Assembly (NCBI RefSeq): GCF_000685075.1
Contig: NZ_BAYD01000018.1
Span: 1 to 64,000, forward strand
Source: Paraburkholderia oxyphila NBRC 105797
Lineage (GTDB): Bacteria; Pseudomonadota; Gammaproteobacteria; Burkholderiales; Burkholderiaceae
DNA length: 64,000 nt
Reading direction: 5' to 3'
Below, piece by piece: positions 9,145 through 18,964 of this stretch. The notes beneath the pieces were generated by a model, which saw nothing but the letters and a program-made list of their open reading frames with translations, had not been told where the DNA came from and searched no databases. A program made the translations under genes and the position numbers. The stretch's first letter is position 1, and every line of letters starts with the position of its first letter.

Positions 9145-9414
9145 TCACAATACGCCGGGCGTATCAAGCCGATCGACAATGCCCTTTCTCAGGACCCGCA
9201 ACACCTCCCTGCCCTCCCGCGTAATCGAGAACTCCTGCCTCCCGGGTTCACGGTCGACACGTTGCGCGAGGCCGGCGTCGCGAAGAGCGGTCATGTCGGG
9301 ATCCTCCACGTCTACCTCGACCGGTGCATAGCCGAGCAGCATCAACGCTGCCATTTCATGTGCGCTCAGTCGCGGCATACTGATCTTTCGACGCTCTGCA
9401 ATTGGCGTTTCCAT
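9145..9414 (-). CDS. Small winged-helix-like protein
   Basis: This is an 89-residue protein from the ATG at 9414, which has a GAGAG site eight bases before it; an ATG two codons earlier is too close to that site. The C-terminal part 'LRDAGLAQRV...FSITREGREVLRVLRKG' follows the pattern of a winged-helix recognition helix and wing as seen in MarR-like or PadR-like proteins. It is too short for a complete regulator. Function unknown. Confidence 0.55.
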   Translation of the reverse strand: METPIAERRKISMPRLSAHEMAALMLLGYAPVEVDVEDPDMTALRDAGLAQRVDREPGRQEFSITREGREVLRVLRKGIVDRLDTPGVL

Positions 9415-9952
9415 ATGCATTTCTCTCTACACGGATCATACGCAGGCGGAGTCGCCGCTACCCCGTGCGCCGCAATGACTGCGCCTGAAGCGCAACGATG
9501 GCCGGACTTCCGGCCCGACGCCGGTCAATTGACCGGTATCGCCACGGAACGCGGCGAGGCGGCAACGCAACGCCCGATAGCTTCATTTAGCTATCCCCAT
9601 CACGTGACAAGGTGCATAGGAGGTGTCGATACCACGCACACCGCTCGCCTGCTGGCAAGACGGTGGCTCAAGGAGAGAGACGCAGACGTCTTGTAAGTCA
9701 GGCAGCGAAGCGACTTCGGGGACGTGGAATTCGGATGATACTCATGGGACAAACCCTGGATATTTCGGTATTCGAATATTGTATTGTGCCGCTGCCAGTT
9801 CGCAAGTAAAAAGGTCGTAAAAGGCGACTCGCGTTGCGATTGGCGTCTGCAATGATGCGCGTTATATCGATTCGGGGCTGATTTTTTCACTTCCCTTATA
9901 CATTTCAGACTACGCTAGTTTCACCTCGACAAACTTCAAGGAAAACCTGCGT
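9415..9952. other. Intergenic region of 538 bp between divergent genes
   Basis: No convincing gene is seen. It contains a perfect 16-bp palindrome CCGGTCAATTGACCGG at 9521-9536 and a 10-bp palindrome TATTCGAATA at 9769-9778. An AT-rich stretch from about 9860 to 9905 probably carries the promoter of the downstream pair. The last bases carry an AAGGAAAA ribosome site for the gene at 9953. Confidence 0.5.
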
Positions 9953-10288
9953 ATGAACACAGCACAACGCATCGCCCTTCGCGACGGCGTTCCGGATCAC
10001 GCCAGCCTGTTGCGCGGCGGCACCGCGCCCTCGCGCGCACAGCGTGCCGAACTCGACGTCTGCCTCACGGGACTCGCTCCGGAAGTCCCACGCAGGAATC
10101 TCGCCACCCTTCTGCGTTCGCCACTCGGCGTCTACGTCGCCCACACCGAAGTCTTGCGCAACAGCGTGCGGGTACGATTCGACGTCGCCCCCGAAGACCT
10201 CGCTTTCACCTTGCACACGCTGTTGGCCACTTTACCCGAAGCCGTGATTGGCGCGGTTCAATACCACGAATGCGAAGAGGCCTGCTGA
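9953..10288 (+). CDS. Unknown 111-residue protein upstream of a DapA paralogue
   Basis: I do not recognise this protein. It is soluble, with two Cys near the C-terminus (CEEAC). A plausible alpha/beta pattern runs from 'LRSPLGVYVAHTEVLRNSVRVRFDV' to 'FTLHTLLATLP'. AAGGAAAA lies eight bases before the ATG. Its stop is one base before the ATG of the DapA-like gene, so the two are almost certainly one operon and the product may assist that enzyme. Confidence 0.65.
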   Translation: MNTAQRIALRDGVPDHASLLRGGTAPSRAQRAELDVCLTGLAPEVPRRNLATLLRSPLGVYVAHTEVLRNSVRVRFDVAPEDLAFTLHTLLATLPEAVIGAVQYHECEEAC

Positions 10289-10289
10289 T

Positions 10290-11174
10290 ATGGACTCCGG
10301 AGTCTGGCTCCCGCTGGTTACCCCTTTTTGCAAGGGCAAAGTCGACGTCGCAGCACTGCAGACGCTCACGGACCATTATGTGCGCAGTGGCATCGCGGGT
10401 TTCGTCGCGCTGGGCACGACGGGCGAGGCGGCACTCCTGTCCGACCTCGAGCGCGCAACCGTGCTGCAGGCGATCACGGACGTCGTTGCGCAACGCTTGC
10501 CGGTGCTGGCCGGTGTCGGAGGGATCGCCACCCGCGATTTTGTGCGCGAGATTGAGCGGCTCGAGCGCTGGGATGTGTCGGGCTTTCTCGTCTCGGCGCC
10601 CGCTTATGTTTGCCCCAGTCAGGCGGGGATCGAATGGCATTTCCAGCAGGTCGCGCGGGCCACGCAACGGCCCATCGTGCTCTACGACGTGCCACACCGT
10701 ACAGGCGTGGCGATCGAGCCCGACACGGTGCGCCGGCTCTGCGAGCTCGAGAACGTCGTCGCCATCAAGGCATGCGCGAGCCACCACTTCGGCGCGCTCG
10801 GCAATCTCTCCATCGACATGCTCTGTGGCACGGACGAGGCATTCATGGAATGTCTGATCGCGGGCGGACGCGGTGGGATTCTGGCAAGCGCGCACGTTTG
10901 CGCGGATCTGCTGATCGAAGTGCAAACACTGATGGACGCGGGCAAAGCCGGCACGGCCTGCCGGATCTTCGCGCAACTCCGTCCGGTGCTCAAATTGCTG
11001 TTTGCCGCGCCCAATCCTTCTGCGATCAAGGCGATGCTTGCCCTCGAGGGGCGCATTTCGCCAGAAGCCCGAATGCCCCTCACGCCGATCCACGACGAAC
11101 TGCGTGAGCAGCTCGTGCGAGCGTCCGAAGTATTGCAAGCACTGCGCGCGGAATTGCCGTTAGCGCTAGCCTGA
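10290..11174 (+). CDS. DapA / N-acetylneuraminate lyase family aldolase
   Basis: From ATG 10290 (AGAGG nine bases upstream) this is a 294-residue TIM-barrel class I aldolase of the dihydrodipicolinate synthase family. It has the 'GTTGE' phosphate/carboxylate loop at 42-46, the catalytic Tyr Y132 in 'LYDVPHRTG' and the Schiff-base Lys K160 in 'VAIKAC'. Housekeeping DapA condenses pyruvate with aspartate semialdehyde; paralogues act on other pyruvate aldols. The usual YNVP is YDVP here, and the partner gene upstream is unknown, so the substrate should be left open. Confidence 0.8.
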   Translation: MDSGVWLPLVTPFCKGKVDVAALQTLTDHYVRSGIAGFVALGTTGEAALLSDLERATVLQAITDVVAQRLPVLAGVGGIATRDFVREIERLERWDVSGFLVSAPAYVCPSQAGIEWHFQQVARATQRPIVLYDVPHRTGVAIEPDTVRRLCELENVVAIKACASHHFGALGNLSIDMLCGTDEAFMECLIAGGRGGILASAHVCADLLIEVQTLMDAGKAGTACRIFAQLRPVLKLLFAAPNPSAIKAMLALEGRISPEARMPLTPIHDELREQLVRASEVLQALRAELPLALA

Positions 11175-11338
11175 CTTTCAGCCGAACGACAGGTGCGGCA
11201 TCGCAAGCACCCGCCGTTTGAGCCGTCGTGCGGTCATCGCTCCGCTTGCCCAGACTTGCCTCTCACCGCACGTCAGAGCCATCGTCCAGGCGCAATGTGA
11301 TCATGCACGTGACACTGGAAGCGCAACACGCCCTGCCG

Positions 11339-13261
11339 TCAGACCAGATCGAGTCGCGCGCCCATCTCCACGACGCGGTTGGGCGGCAAGCCCAGGTGTG
11401 CTGTCGCATCCAGTTCGTTCTTGCGCAGCCGGCCAAACAGGCTCAACAGCATGTGCCGTAACGGGCGCTGCTTCGTCTGTACCGAGAGCGACTCGCGCCC
11501 GAGGTAGAACGTGGTCGTCATCGCGTCATAGGCCGGACATCCCGCGCACTGCAACGCCTGCTCCAGCAGATGCGGCACGTCCAGCGTTTCCAGATAGCCG
11601 TAACGCCCCTCGATCCGCACGAAGCCCTGTTCCAGCCGCTTCACCCTGAATCGTTCGGCCGGTGCCACGCGTGGGATTTCCTCAGTCAGCAAGGTCAACA
11701 GAACCACCTGCTCGTGGAGTACCTGATTGTGCTTGAGATGATGCAACAATGTGGTGGGCACCGAATTGCCGTCGGCCATCAGAAATACGCCGGTGCCGTT
11801 CACACGGTGTGGCGGCGCGGCGGCAATGCTTGAGATAAACATGTCCAGTGGCAGGCCCGAGTCCTTGCGAGCCTGTTGCAACGCCCGCAACCCGATCAGC
11901 CAGGACGTCGACACGAGGAACGTCACTGCGCCAATCGTGAGCGGCAACCAGCCGCCATCGAGAAATTTCATGGCGTTCGCTGCGACGAACGCCAAATCCA
12001 CCACCATGAATACCCCGGCGACCAGTGCAACACGCCACACGGGCCACATCCAGCGCACGCGTGCAAACGCGGCAAACACCATGGTCGTGATCGCCATGGT
12101 TGTCGACACGGCGATCCCGAACGCGGCCGCCAGGCTGTCCGACGTACGGAACCCCAGCACCACGCCAATGGTACAGATCATCAGCACCCAGTTCAGGCCC
12201 GGCAAATAGATCTGCCCGGCCGTGCTGGACGAAGTGTGCCTGACCGTCACGCGGGGGGACAGGCCAAGCTGCGCTGCCTGCCGCGTCAAGGAAAATACCG
12301 CCGAAATCAGTGCCTGCGACGCCACAATGGTGGCAAGCGTCGCCAGCACCACCATCGGATACAGGCCCCACGCAGGCACAGTCGAATAGAACGGCCGGTC
12401 CGCCGCGCCCGGATTGCGCAGCAGCAATGCCCCTTGTCCGAGGTAGCTGACGGTCAGGGCTGGCAACGCGAGGTAATACCAGGCGAGGCGAATCGGCCGC
12501 GCGCCGAAGTGGCCCATATCGGCGTACAGGGCCTCGCCCCCGGTGAGACACAGCACCACCGCGCCCAGCGCAACAAAGCCCTTGAAGCCGTTACGACCGA
12601 AAAATGAGATTCCGTTGAGCGGGTTGAACGCGGCCAGGATGGCCGGTGTTTGCGCCAGCGACATGAGGCCCAGCGCAAAGATGACCAGGAACCAGACCGC
12701 CAGAATCGGGCCGAATGCCACGCCTACGCGCCCGGAGCCAAATGGCTGGACGGCAAACAGCATGAGCAGGATCACGACCGTGATCGGCACGGTGTAATGC
12801 GCGAACGCAGGCGTCGCGACCTCGATCCCCTCAACTGCGCTGAGCACCGAGATCGCCGGCGTGATGACACCATCGCCATACAGCATGGCTGTACCGAACA
12901 TTGCCATGAACACCCAGCGCAGGGCGCCACGCCGGGTCACGCGCCCGGTGCGCTCCCCCACCAGCAGTGCCAACAGCGCCAACAGTCCACCTTCGCCGCG
13001 GTTGTCGGCCTGCATCAACACCAGCACGTATTTGATGCTGACCATCAGGATCAGCGACCACAGGAACAACGAGACGACGCCTATCACGTTGGCGTGGGTC
13101 GGCGCGACCCCGAGCGCCCCTCCGAAAGATGCCTGTAAGGCGTAGAGGGGACTCGTTCCCAGATCGCCAAATACGATGCCAAGCGCGGCGAGCGCTAGCG
13201 CCAGTGTTCCACCGCTACCACTTGAGGACTGCGAAGCCTGCGGAGCGCGCATGATGTTCAT
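11339..13261 (-). CDS. kup: Kup family potassium uptake permease
   Basis: This inner-membrane proton-coupled K+ importer has 640 residues from ATG 13261 (or 637 from 13252). The N-terminal signature 'ALGIVFGDLGTSPLYAL' is diagnostic for Kup/HAK. It is followed by about twelve hydrophobic segments, including 'MFGTAMLYGDGVITPAISVLSA' (quoted in part as GTAMLYGDGVITPA), and a soluble C-terminal domain of about 170 residues. Longer in-frame starts add a tail unlike the family. It heads a potassium/cation cluster with a Na+/H+ antiporter, a stress protein and kdp. Confidence 0.92.
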   Translation of the reverse strand: MNIMRAPQASQSSSGSGGTLALALAALGIVFGDLGTSPLYALQASFGGALGVAPTHANVIGVVSLFLWSLILMVSIKYVLVLMQADNRGEGGLLALLALLVGERTGRVTRRGALRWVFMAMFGTAMLYGDGVITPAISVLSAVEGIEVATPAFAHYTVPITVVILLMLFAVQPFGSGRVGVAFGPILAVWFLVIFALGLMSLAQTPAILAAFNPLNGISFFGRNGFKGFVALGAVVLCLTGGEALYADMGHFGARPIRLAWYYLALPALTVSYLGQGALLLRNPGAADRPFYSTVPAWGLYPMVVLATLATIVASQALISAVFSLTRQAAQLGLSPRVTVRHTSSSTAGQIYLPGLNWVLMICTIGVVLGFRTSDSLAAAFGIAVSTTMAITTMVFAAFARVRWMWPVWRVALVAGVFMVVDLAFVAANAMKFLDGGWLPLTIGAVTFLVSTSWLIGLRALQQARKDSGLPLDMFISSIAAAPPHRVNGTGVFLMADGNSVPTTLLHHLKHNQVLHEQVVLLTLLTEEIPRVAPAERFRVKRLEQGFVRIEGRYGYLETLDVPHLLEQALQCAGCPAYDAMTTTFYLGRESLSVQTKQRPLRHMLLSLFGRLRKNELDATAHLGLPPNRVVEMGARLDLV

Positions 13262-13492
13262 GGATGTGTCATGTGTGTAGAGGCGCCGGCTCGCGACTGG
13301 CACAGTCACGACGATGCCGAAATCATGGTGATTCTTATACGCCAAAATGGCTCAATCGTGTCGCTCGATGCGCTGTACCTGCGTTGGAGTTGACGGAATA
13401 TACTTTGAGATTCGCATGGCAGCGAAATGCGCCGTCATGCTCGAAGCAGCCGCAGCAAAAATCCCTTTTCTCCCGCTATCGGAGCCGTCCGG

Positions 13493-14677
13493 ATGGACTT
13501 TAACGTCGGGCTCTTCGAACTGCTGCTGCTCGTTTCGGCACTGGTGGCCATGCTTGTACGGCGTTTGCGCATGCCGTATAGCGTCGGTCTGGTTATCGCT
13601 GGAATCAGCCTCTCCTTGCTGGCGTCTTCCCGATTTCCCGATATTCCCCTCAACAAGGATTTCATCTACAACGTCCTGTTGCCACCGCTCATTTTCGAGG
13701 CGGCGTTTCACATGCGCTGGGCCGAGGTGCGCAGGGATTTTGCCGTGGTCCAGACGCTGGCGATTCTCGGCGTCCTCCTGTCGGCGGGTGTGACGGCGGC
13801 ATGCATGCATTACCTGTTGCACTGGGAATGGATCAGTGGGCTGCTCTTTGGTACGTTGATTGCCGCCACGGATCCTGTGTCTGTCCTGGCAGCTTTCAGG
13901 GATGCCAATGTGGCGGGCCGTTTCAGGCATTTGATGGAAGCAGAAAGCCTGTTCAACGACGGGACGGCCGCGGCAGGCTTTCGGGTCATGCTGGCATTCG
14001 TTGCCGGCACGCACGTGGGCCCGGTCGACGTGCTCAAGATTTCCGGCATCGTGATTCTCGGTTCGTTGTTTTGCGGCTGGCTGATCGGCAACATCGTGCT
14101 GTCGCTCGTTCACCGCACCGACGACCACCTGGTCGAGATTACGTTTGCGATGATCGCAGCCTATGGTTCGTTTCTGCTGGCCGAGAACCTTCACCTCTCC
14201 GGCGTGCTGGCGACGCTGATTGCCGGGCTTGTGATGGGCAGACGCACCGCAGTGAATCCGATGACGAAGAGAGGGCGTGAAGCGGTTGAGAGCGTGCTTG
14301 AGTACACGGTATTTGCCGCCAATTCATTCATCTTTCTCTTCATTGGCATCCAGCAGGCCCAGCGGGAGTACGAGACAGAGTGGGCATCGCTCGGCATCGC
14401 CGTTCTGGTCGTGATGCTGGCGCGCGCTGCGGCGGTGTACCCGTCCTGTGTGCTCTTCTCGCGCTCTTCGCTGCGAATCGACGCGCGGCATCAACATGTC
14501 CTGTTCTGGGGCGGACTGCGCGGCGCGCTGGCCCTGGCGCTCGCAATGGGATTGCCGCCCGGCGTGCCACGTCGCGAAGAAATCGTGACGGTGTGCTTTG
14601 CGGTGGTCGCTTTTTCAATCTTCGTTCAGGGCACAACCATGCCCGCGCTGCTACGGCGACTGCGCATCGTGTCCTGA
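13493..14677 (+). CDS. CPA1-type Na+/H+ antiporter
   Basis: From ATG 13493 (GGAG eight bases upstream) this is a 394-residue membrane protein with about twelve hydrophobic segments. CPA1 signatures present are 'LLPPLIFEAAFHM' near 60-72, 'AATDPVSVLAAF' near 120-131 and the ion-binding 'ESLFNDGTA' near 149-157, plus 'GLRGALALALAMGLP' toward the end. The short length and absence of a large cytoplasmic tail resemble bacterial NhaP-like or YjcE-like exchangers. It is divergent from kup, sharing a 231-bp promoter region. Confidence 0.88.
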   Translation: MDFNVGLFELLLLVSALVAMLVRRLRMPYSVGLVIAGISLSLLASSRFPDIPLNKDFIYNVLLPPLIFEAAFHMRWAEVRRDFAVVQTLAILGVLLSAGVTAACMHYLLHWEWISGLLFGTLIAATDPVSVLAAFRDANVAGRFRHLMEAESLFNDGTAAAGFRVMLAFVAGTHVGPVDVLKISGIVILGSLFCGWLIGNIVLSLVHRTDDHLVEITFAMIAAYGSFLLAENLHLSGVLATLIAGLVMGRRTAVNPMTKRGREAVESVLEYTVFAANSFIFLFIGIQQAQREYETEWASLGIAVLVVMLARAAAVYPSCVLFSRSSLRIDARHQHVLFWGGLRGALALALAMGLPPGVPRREEIVTVCFAVVAFSIFVQGTTMPALLRRLRIVS

Positions 14678-14691
14678 CATGCGTGCGGTGG

Positions 14692-15108
14692 TCAGTGAAG
14701 CATTGTGACGGGCGTTGTAGACAGGCGCCATAGCCTGGCGAGCACCGTCCATCTGTGAAAGAAGCCAAGCTGGCTTGCGTCGAGCACCACGATGTCGGCG
14801 CGATCCCTGGCCGCGTACGTCGCGATCGTCCGCTCGGGCGGCCCGAAAACGCGTTTCCAGGTGTACGGTACGCCGGCGTCGTCAAGGATCGCGCAGGTTT
14901 GCATCAGTGCGTCGCGTGTGCGCTCCTTCTCGGCTCTGCGCAGCTCGGCGCGCGAATGGAACGCGCTCACGCGACCTTCTGCCAGTTCATCGAGTACTTC
15001 GATCACCTCCACCTCTGACACGCATCGCTCGGAGAACAGGAACGCGCCATGACGCGCCGCCTCGGTTGCCCCTTTGGTACCCAGCACGGGAATAAGCAGT
15101 TTCAGCAC
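14692..15108 (-). CDS. Universal stress protein (UspA family)
   Basis: I chose GTG 15108 because GGAGG sits six bases upstream and the protein then starts on the family's first strand (VLKLLIPVLGT). The 138 residues show an UspA-like alpha/beta fold ending 'YAARDRADIVVLDAS...TPVTML', equivalent to the usual 'aDLIVMG...PVLVV' block. The normal ATP-binding G-2x-G-9x-G(S/T) pattern is not evident, so it may not bind ATP. It lies convergent to the antiporter and upstream of nothing obvious on its own strand. Confidence 0.7.
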   Translation of the reverse strand: MLKLLIPVLGTKGATEAARHGAFLFSERCVSEVEVIEVLDELAEGRVSAFHSRAELRRAEKERTRDALMQTCAILDDAGVPYTWKRVFGPPERTIATYAARDRADIVVLDASQLGFFHRWTVLARLWRLSTTPVTMLH

Positions 15109-15361
15109 AACATTCCTCCAGTCCCCCAATCGGGTGTTCTCGGTTTGATTGAAGCACGGACGTCACCAGGATGCGGTAAAAGCACAGGGGCAATGTATAA
15201 AAATGTCATCAAAATCGGCAGGCCATCGAATCTGGATGAGGGTCTTGCCTGTTGTTCAGACGATTGCAGCCGACAATCCATCGTCGGTCATTCAATGCTG
15301 CAGGCCCACCCGTTCCCCGCCGCGCAGAATCGCGCATCGTGCCCGGCCGCTACCGCTCCAC

Positions 15362-16069
15362 TCATCCAACGCCAACCAGGCAATATCCAACACCGGTCTC
15401 CGTAACAATATGCCTGGGTCGGGCCGGGTCCCCTTCCAGTTTCTGGCGCAGGTGCGCCATATAGATCCGCAGATAGTTTGCGTTTTCTGCATGGGCGGGT
15501 CCCCAGACCTCCTCCAGAAGCTGGCGATGGGTCAGCACACAGCCCGCATGACGGACGAGTGTGACCAGCAGGCGATACTCGATGGGTGACAGATGAATCG
15601 TCTCACCGTTGCGCCGGACTGACCGGGCTGCCAGATCGACCGTCACCGCGCCAAACGATACCCGGGCCGATTCTGTGGTGACGGAGCGATCCTGCCTGCG
15701 CAGTTGCGCCCGGATTCGCGCCAGCAGTTCGGCAATGCCGAACGGCTTGGTCACATAGTCGTCAGCCCCCGCATCGAGCGCCGTCACCTTGTCCTGTTCC
15801 CGGGTGCGGGCCGACAGCACAATGACCGGCACAGCGGACCAGCCGCGCAGTTGCCGGATCACGTCCACACCCTCCATATCCGGCAAACCCGGATCGATAA
15901 TCACCAGATCGGGCCTGGCGGTGGCGGTCATGGCCAGACCCTCCTCTCCCGTGCCGACATCGAATACGCGCATTGCCGCGCTCTCCAGCGAGGCTCGCAC
16001 ATAGCGGCGAATCTGCCTGTCATCCTCGATCAGGACGACCTTGACGGACGGATCGCTCATGACATTCAC
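15362..16069 (-). CDS. kdpE: KdpE, OmpR-family response regulator of potassium transport
   Basis: This 235-residue protein has a receiver domain with the acidic cluster E15-D16-D17, phospho-acceptor D59 (IIDPGLPD) and the 'KPF' lysine, then an OmpR/PhoB winged helix with 'LSPIEYRLLVTLVRH' and 'RIYMAHLRQKLE'. It activates kdp transcription when phosphorylated by KdpD. Its GTG start overlaps the kdpD stop as GTGA; an ATG three codons on (16060) is an alternative. Confidence 0.95.
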   Translation of the reverse strand: MNVMSDPSVKVVLIEDDRQIRRYVRASLESAAMRVFDVGTGEEGLAMTATARPDLVIIDPGLPDMEGVDVIRQLRGWSAVPVIVLSARTREQDKVTALDAGADDYVTKPFGIAELLARIRAQLRRQDRSVTTESARVSFGAVTVDLAARSVRRNGETIHLSPIEYRLLVTLVRHAGCVLTHRQLLEEVWGPAHAENANYLRIYMAHLRQKLEGDPARPRHIVTETGVGYCLVGVG

Positions 16070-18882
16070 AGGCGATTCATGGTGTTGCCGGAGACGTTCG
16101 AGGACGGGTCTTGCGACGTCCCCACACCGGGAAGCTCCGGAACTTCAGTTTCCGTGGGCGGCGTTTCGTCCGCAGGCAACATGAACCAGAAACTGGCGCC
16201 GAGCACTTGACCTGCCATATCGGTGCGGTTCGACGCGCCTATCCTGCCCCCGTGCGCCTCGACGATCGCGCGGCAGATGGCAAGCCCCAGACCCATGCCT
16301 GGCAGTGCTGATTCCTTCTCACCGCGGGTGAACTTGTCGAACACCCGGGATTCCATGCCCGCGGGCAGACCCGGCCCGCTATCGCAGACTTCGACCCGCA
16401 CGTAACGGTGCGCCTCTTCCTGCAACATGGACGCATCGATGGTCAGCGGCGTCCCGGCGGGCGTATATTTGGCGGCGTTCTCGAGCAGGTTCGCGAAGAG
16501 CCGTTCGACGAGTACCGCGTCGAGCTGCACGAGCGGGAGATCCGGAGGCACACGTGCCTGAACCTTGCGTTCGCCCAGCATGCGCCGGCAACCGGCCAGC
16601 GCGGAACCGATCACCTCCTCGATCGACGACCACTGCCGGTTCAACCGCATGCTGCCTTCCTGAAGACGCGCCATGTCGAGCAGGTTGATGACGAGTCCAT
16701 TCATCCTCAGTGCCTCGTCGTGGATCGCCTCCGAGATTTCCTGTGCCCTCGGCCCGCCCGACATGGCGGCGCCCTGTTCGGCAAGCACCGAGGCAAATCC
16801 CACGATCGCCGTGAGCGGCGTGCGCAGGTCATGGGAAATCGCGGACAACAACGAATTGCGCAGTCGTTCCGATTCCATGCTGACGAGTGCATCCTGTGCG
16901 ATCTCGACGTAGTGCACCCGTTCGAGCGCCAGCGCGATCTGTGCGACGAAGGTGTCGAGCATGCGCCGCTGCTCGGGCACGGCAAACTCCTCCATTCGTT
17001 CAGACACCAGCGCGATCACGCCGCGCGTGCGCATCGGCGCCTTGAGCGGCAGGTACAGCGCGATCGCGGCAGGCAGTGTCTCCGTGCCGTGACCGGCCTG
17101 TTTCTGCTGGTCGTAGACCCATTGGGCGATATCGCGATCGAGATCGGCGTCGTTGAGCGTGATCGCCGGATCGGGATTCTCGACCTTGGGCCGCACCTTC
17201 TCCGCGCTGTCCGGCAGCAGAATCACCGTGCGTGCCTGGAACACCTCGCTCACATGACGCATGCCGATCTCGATGATCTGGTCCGTCATCAGCGCGCCAC
17301 CCAGTTCGCGCGTCATCGCGAACATGGCCCCCGTGCGGCGCTCGCGCAGCGTGGCGACGTGCGCCTGACGCTTGAGGCTCGCCGTCAGGTGGCTGATCGT
17401 CAGGGAGGTCATCAGCATCACGGCGAAGGTGAGCAGATATTGTGTGTCGGACACCGAGAACGACATGCGGGGCGGCACGAAAAAGAAGTCGAACGCGGCC
17501 ACGCCGAGAAACGAGAACAGCACGCCTGGCCCGCGCCCGAGCCGTGCCGCCGTGAAGACCGCGCCGAGCAGGAAGAGCATCACGAGATTGGTCTGCGCGA
17601 TCCGGTCCAGCAGCATGCCTGCGATAGCCGTGATGGCCGCACAGATCGCCAGCGCCCAGGCGTAGGAGGCCGGCGTGGAGCGGCGCGCGCCCAAATCGCG
17701 CCCCGCCAGGCCACTCACGGCGTCGTGGCGCTCGGCGGCTTCGCGCACTGCGCCCGAGTTGACCACCGTGACGTCGATATCGCGCGCCGACCAGACCATC
17801 TGCTGCGCAACAGACGGCATGAGACGCGCGCGCCATCCCGTCACGGACGATGCGCCCACGACCAGCTTCGATACGTTGCGCATGCGCGCATACGCAATCA
17901 CCGTGGGCGCGACCTCGCCGCCTTGCAGCGTGACCGTTTCCGCACCCAGCTCCGACGCGAGCCTGAGCGCGTCTAGCGTGCGCTTGCGAATGGCATCGGG
18001 CAGCCGCTCGAGCTTCGGCGTCTCGACGTAGACGGCCAGCCAGTCCGCTTTCTGGTTCGAAGCGAGGCGCGCCGCCGCGCGCACGAGATTGCTGCTCGCG
18101 TGGCCCGCGCCGACACACACGATGATGCGTTCGCGCGCCTGCCAGATGCGCTCGATCGACTGATCGGCGCGGTACTCGCGCATCTGCGCATCGACACGGT
18201 CCGCCGTGCGACGCAACGCGAGTTCGCGCAGCGCGATCAGATTGCCCTTGCGAAAGAAATTGCGGACCGCATGCTCCGCCTGCTGCGGCATGTAGACCTT
18301 GCCTTCGCGCAGCCGGTCAAGCAGCTCCTCTGGCGGCAAATCGACCAGCGTCACCTCGTCGGCGAGATCGAACACGCGGTCGGGGACCGTCTCCCACACG
18401 CGGATGCCCGTGATCTGCCCGACCACGTCGTTCAGGCTCTCGAGATGCTGGACGTTGACCGTCGTGAACACGTCGATGCCGGCGTCCAGCAGTTCCTGCA
18501 CGTCCTGCCAGCGCTTCAGATGCCGGCTGCCCTGGACGTTCGAATGCGCGAGTTCGTCGACGAGGATCAGTTGCGGCTTGCGCGCGAGCGCGGCATCGAG
18601 ATCGAACTCGGCGAGCAGCCGGCCGCGATACTCGATGCGCGCCGGCGCGATGGCCTCCAGGCCTTCGATCAGTGCGAGCGTCTCCTTGCGCCCATGCGTT
18701 TCGACGATCCCCACCACGACGTCGGCGCCTTCGTCCTTGCGGCGCCGCGCGGCCTGCAGCATCGCGAACGTCTTGCCGACGCCGGCCGATGCGCCAAAGA
18801 AGATCTTGAGCCGTCCGCGCTGGCTTTTCTCTTCGTCACGCTGGATCCTGTCCAGCAGTTCGTCGGGATCGGGCCGGTTCAT
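16066..18882 (-). CDS. kdpD: KdpD, potassium/turgor sensor histidine kinase
   Basis: This full-length 938-residue inner-membrane kinase has an N-terminal KdpD domain with Walker A G30-ASAGVGKT38 and a UspA-like domain (about 252-375). Four membrane segments follow (about 405-500), then a GAF-like region (about 520-655), a HisKA domain with phospho-accepting H684 in 'ISHDLRTPL', and an ATPase domain with N box 'NLLENAAKY', 'DSGPG' and 'GMGLGL'. A Thr/Pro-rich tail of about 35 residues follows the catalytic domain. It lies downstream of kdpC and overlaps kdpE by four bases. Confidence 0.97.
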   Translation of the reverse strand: MNRPDPDELLDRIQRDEEKSQRGRLKIFFGASAGVGKTFAMLQAARRRKDEGADVVVGIVETHGRKETLALIEGLEAIAPARIEYRGRLLAEFDLDAALARKPQLILVDELAHSNVQGSRHLKRWQDVQELLDAGIDVFTTVNVQHLESLNDVVGQITGIRVWETVPDRVFDLADEVTLVDLPPEELLDRLREGKVYMPQQAEHAVRNFFRKGNLIALRELALRRTADRVDAQMREYRADQSIERIWQARERIIVCVGAGHASSNLVRAAARLASNQKADWLAVYVETPKLERLPDAIRKRTLDALRLASELGAETVTLQGGEVAPTVIAYARMRNVSKLVVGASSVTGWRARLMPSVAQQMVWSARDIDVTVVNSGAVREAAERHDAVSGLAGRDLGARRSTPASYAWALAICAAITAIAGMLLDRIAQTNLVMLFLLGAVFTAARLGRGPGVLFSFLGVAAFDFFFVPPRMSFSVSDTQYLLTFAVMLMTSLTISHLTASLKRQAHVATLRERRTGAMFAMTRELGGALMTDQIIEIGMRHVSEVFQARTVILLPDSAEKVRPKVENPDPAITLNDADLDRDIAQWVYDQQKQAGHGTETLPAAIALYLPLKAPMRTRGVIALVSERMEEFAVPEQRRMLDTFVAQIALALERVHYVEIAQDALVSMESERLRNSLLSAISHDLRTPLTAIVGFASVLAEQGAAMSGGPRAQEISEAIHDEALRMNGLVINLLDMARLQEGSMRLNRQWSSIEEVIGSALAGCRRMLGERKVQARVPPDLPLVQLDAVLVERLFANLLENAAKYTPAGTPLTIDASMLQEEAHRYVRVEVCDSGPGLPAGMESRVFDKFTRGEKESALPGMGLGLAICRAIVEAHGGRIGASNRTDMAGQVLGASFWFMLPADETPPTETEVPELPGVGTSQDPSSNVSGNTMNRL

Positions 18883-18964
18883 CGCACGTCTCCTCGCGAG
18901 TCATCCCGTTATCGTGTTGTCGCCGGCACGCGCGTTGACCGCGTACGGCCGCGCCGGGAGAAAC

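Noticed and set aside
9600..9952. Possible riboswitch before the DapA paralogue operon
   Set aside because: No lysine or glycine riboswitch core could be recognised by eye.
16408..17976. A 522-codon open frame opposite kdpD
   Set aside because: Antisense shadow of kdpD; Arg/His-rich as expected from the complement of a high-GC gene.
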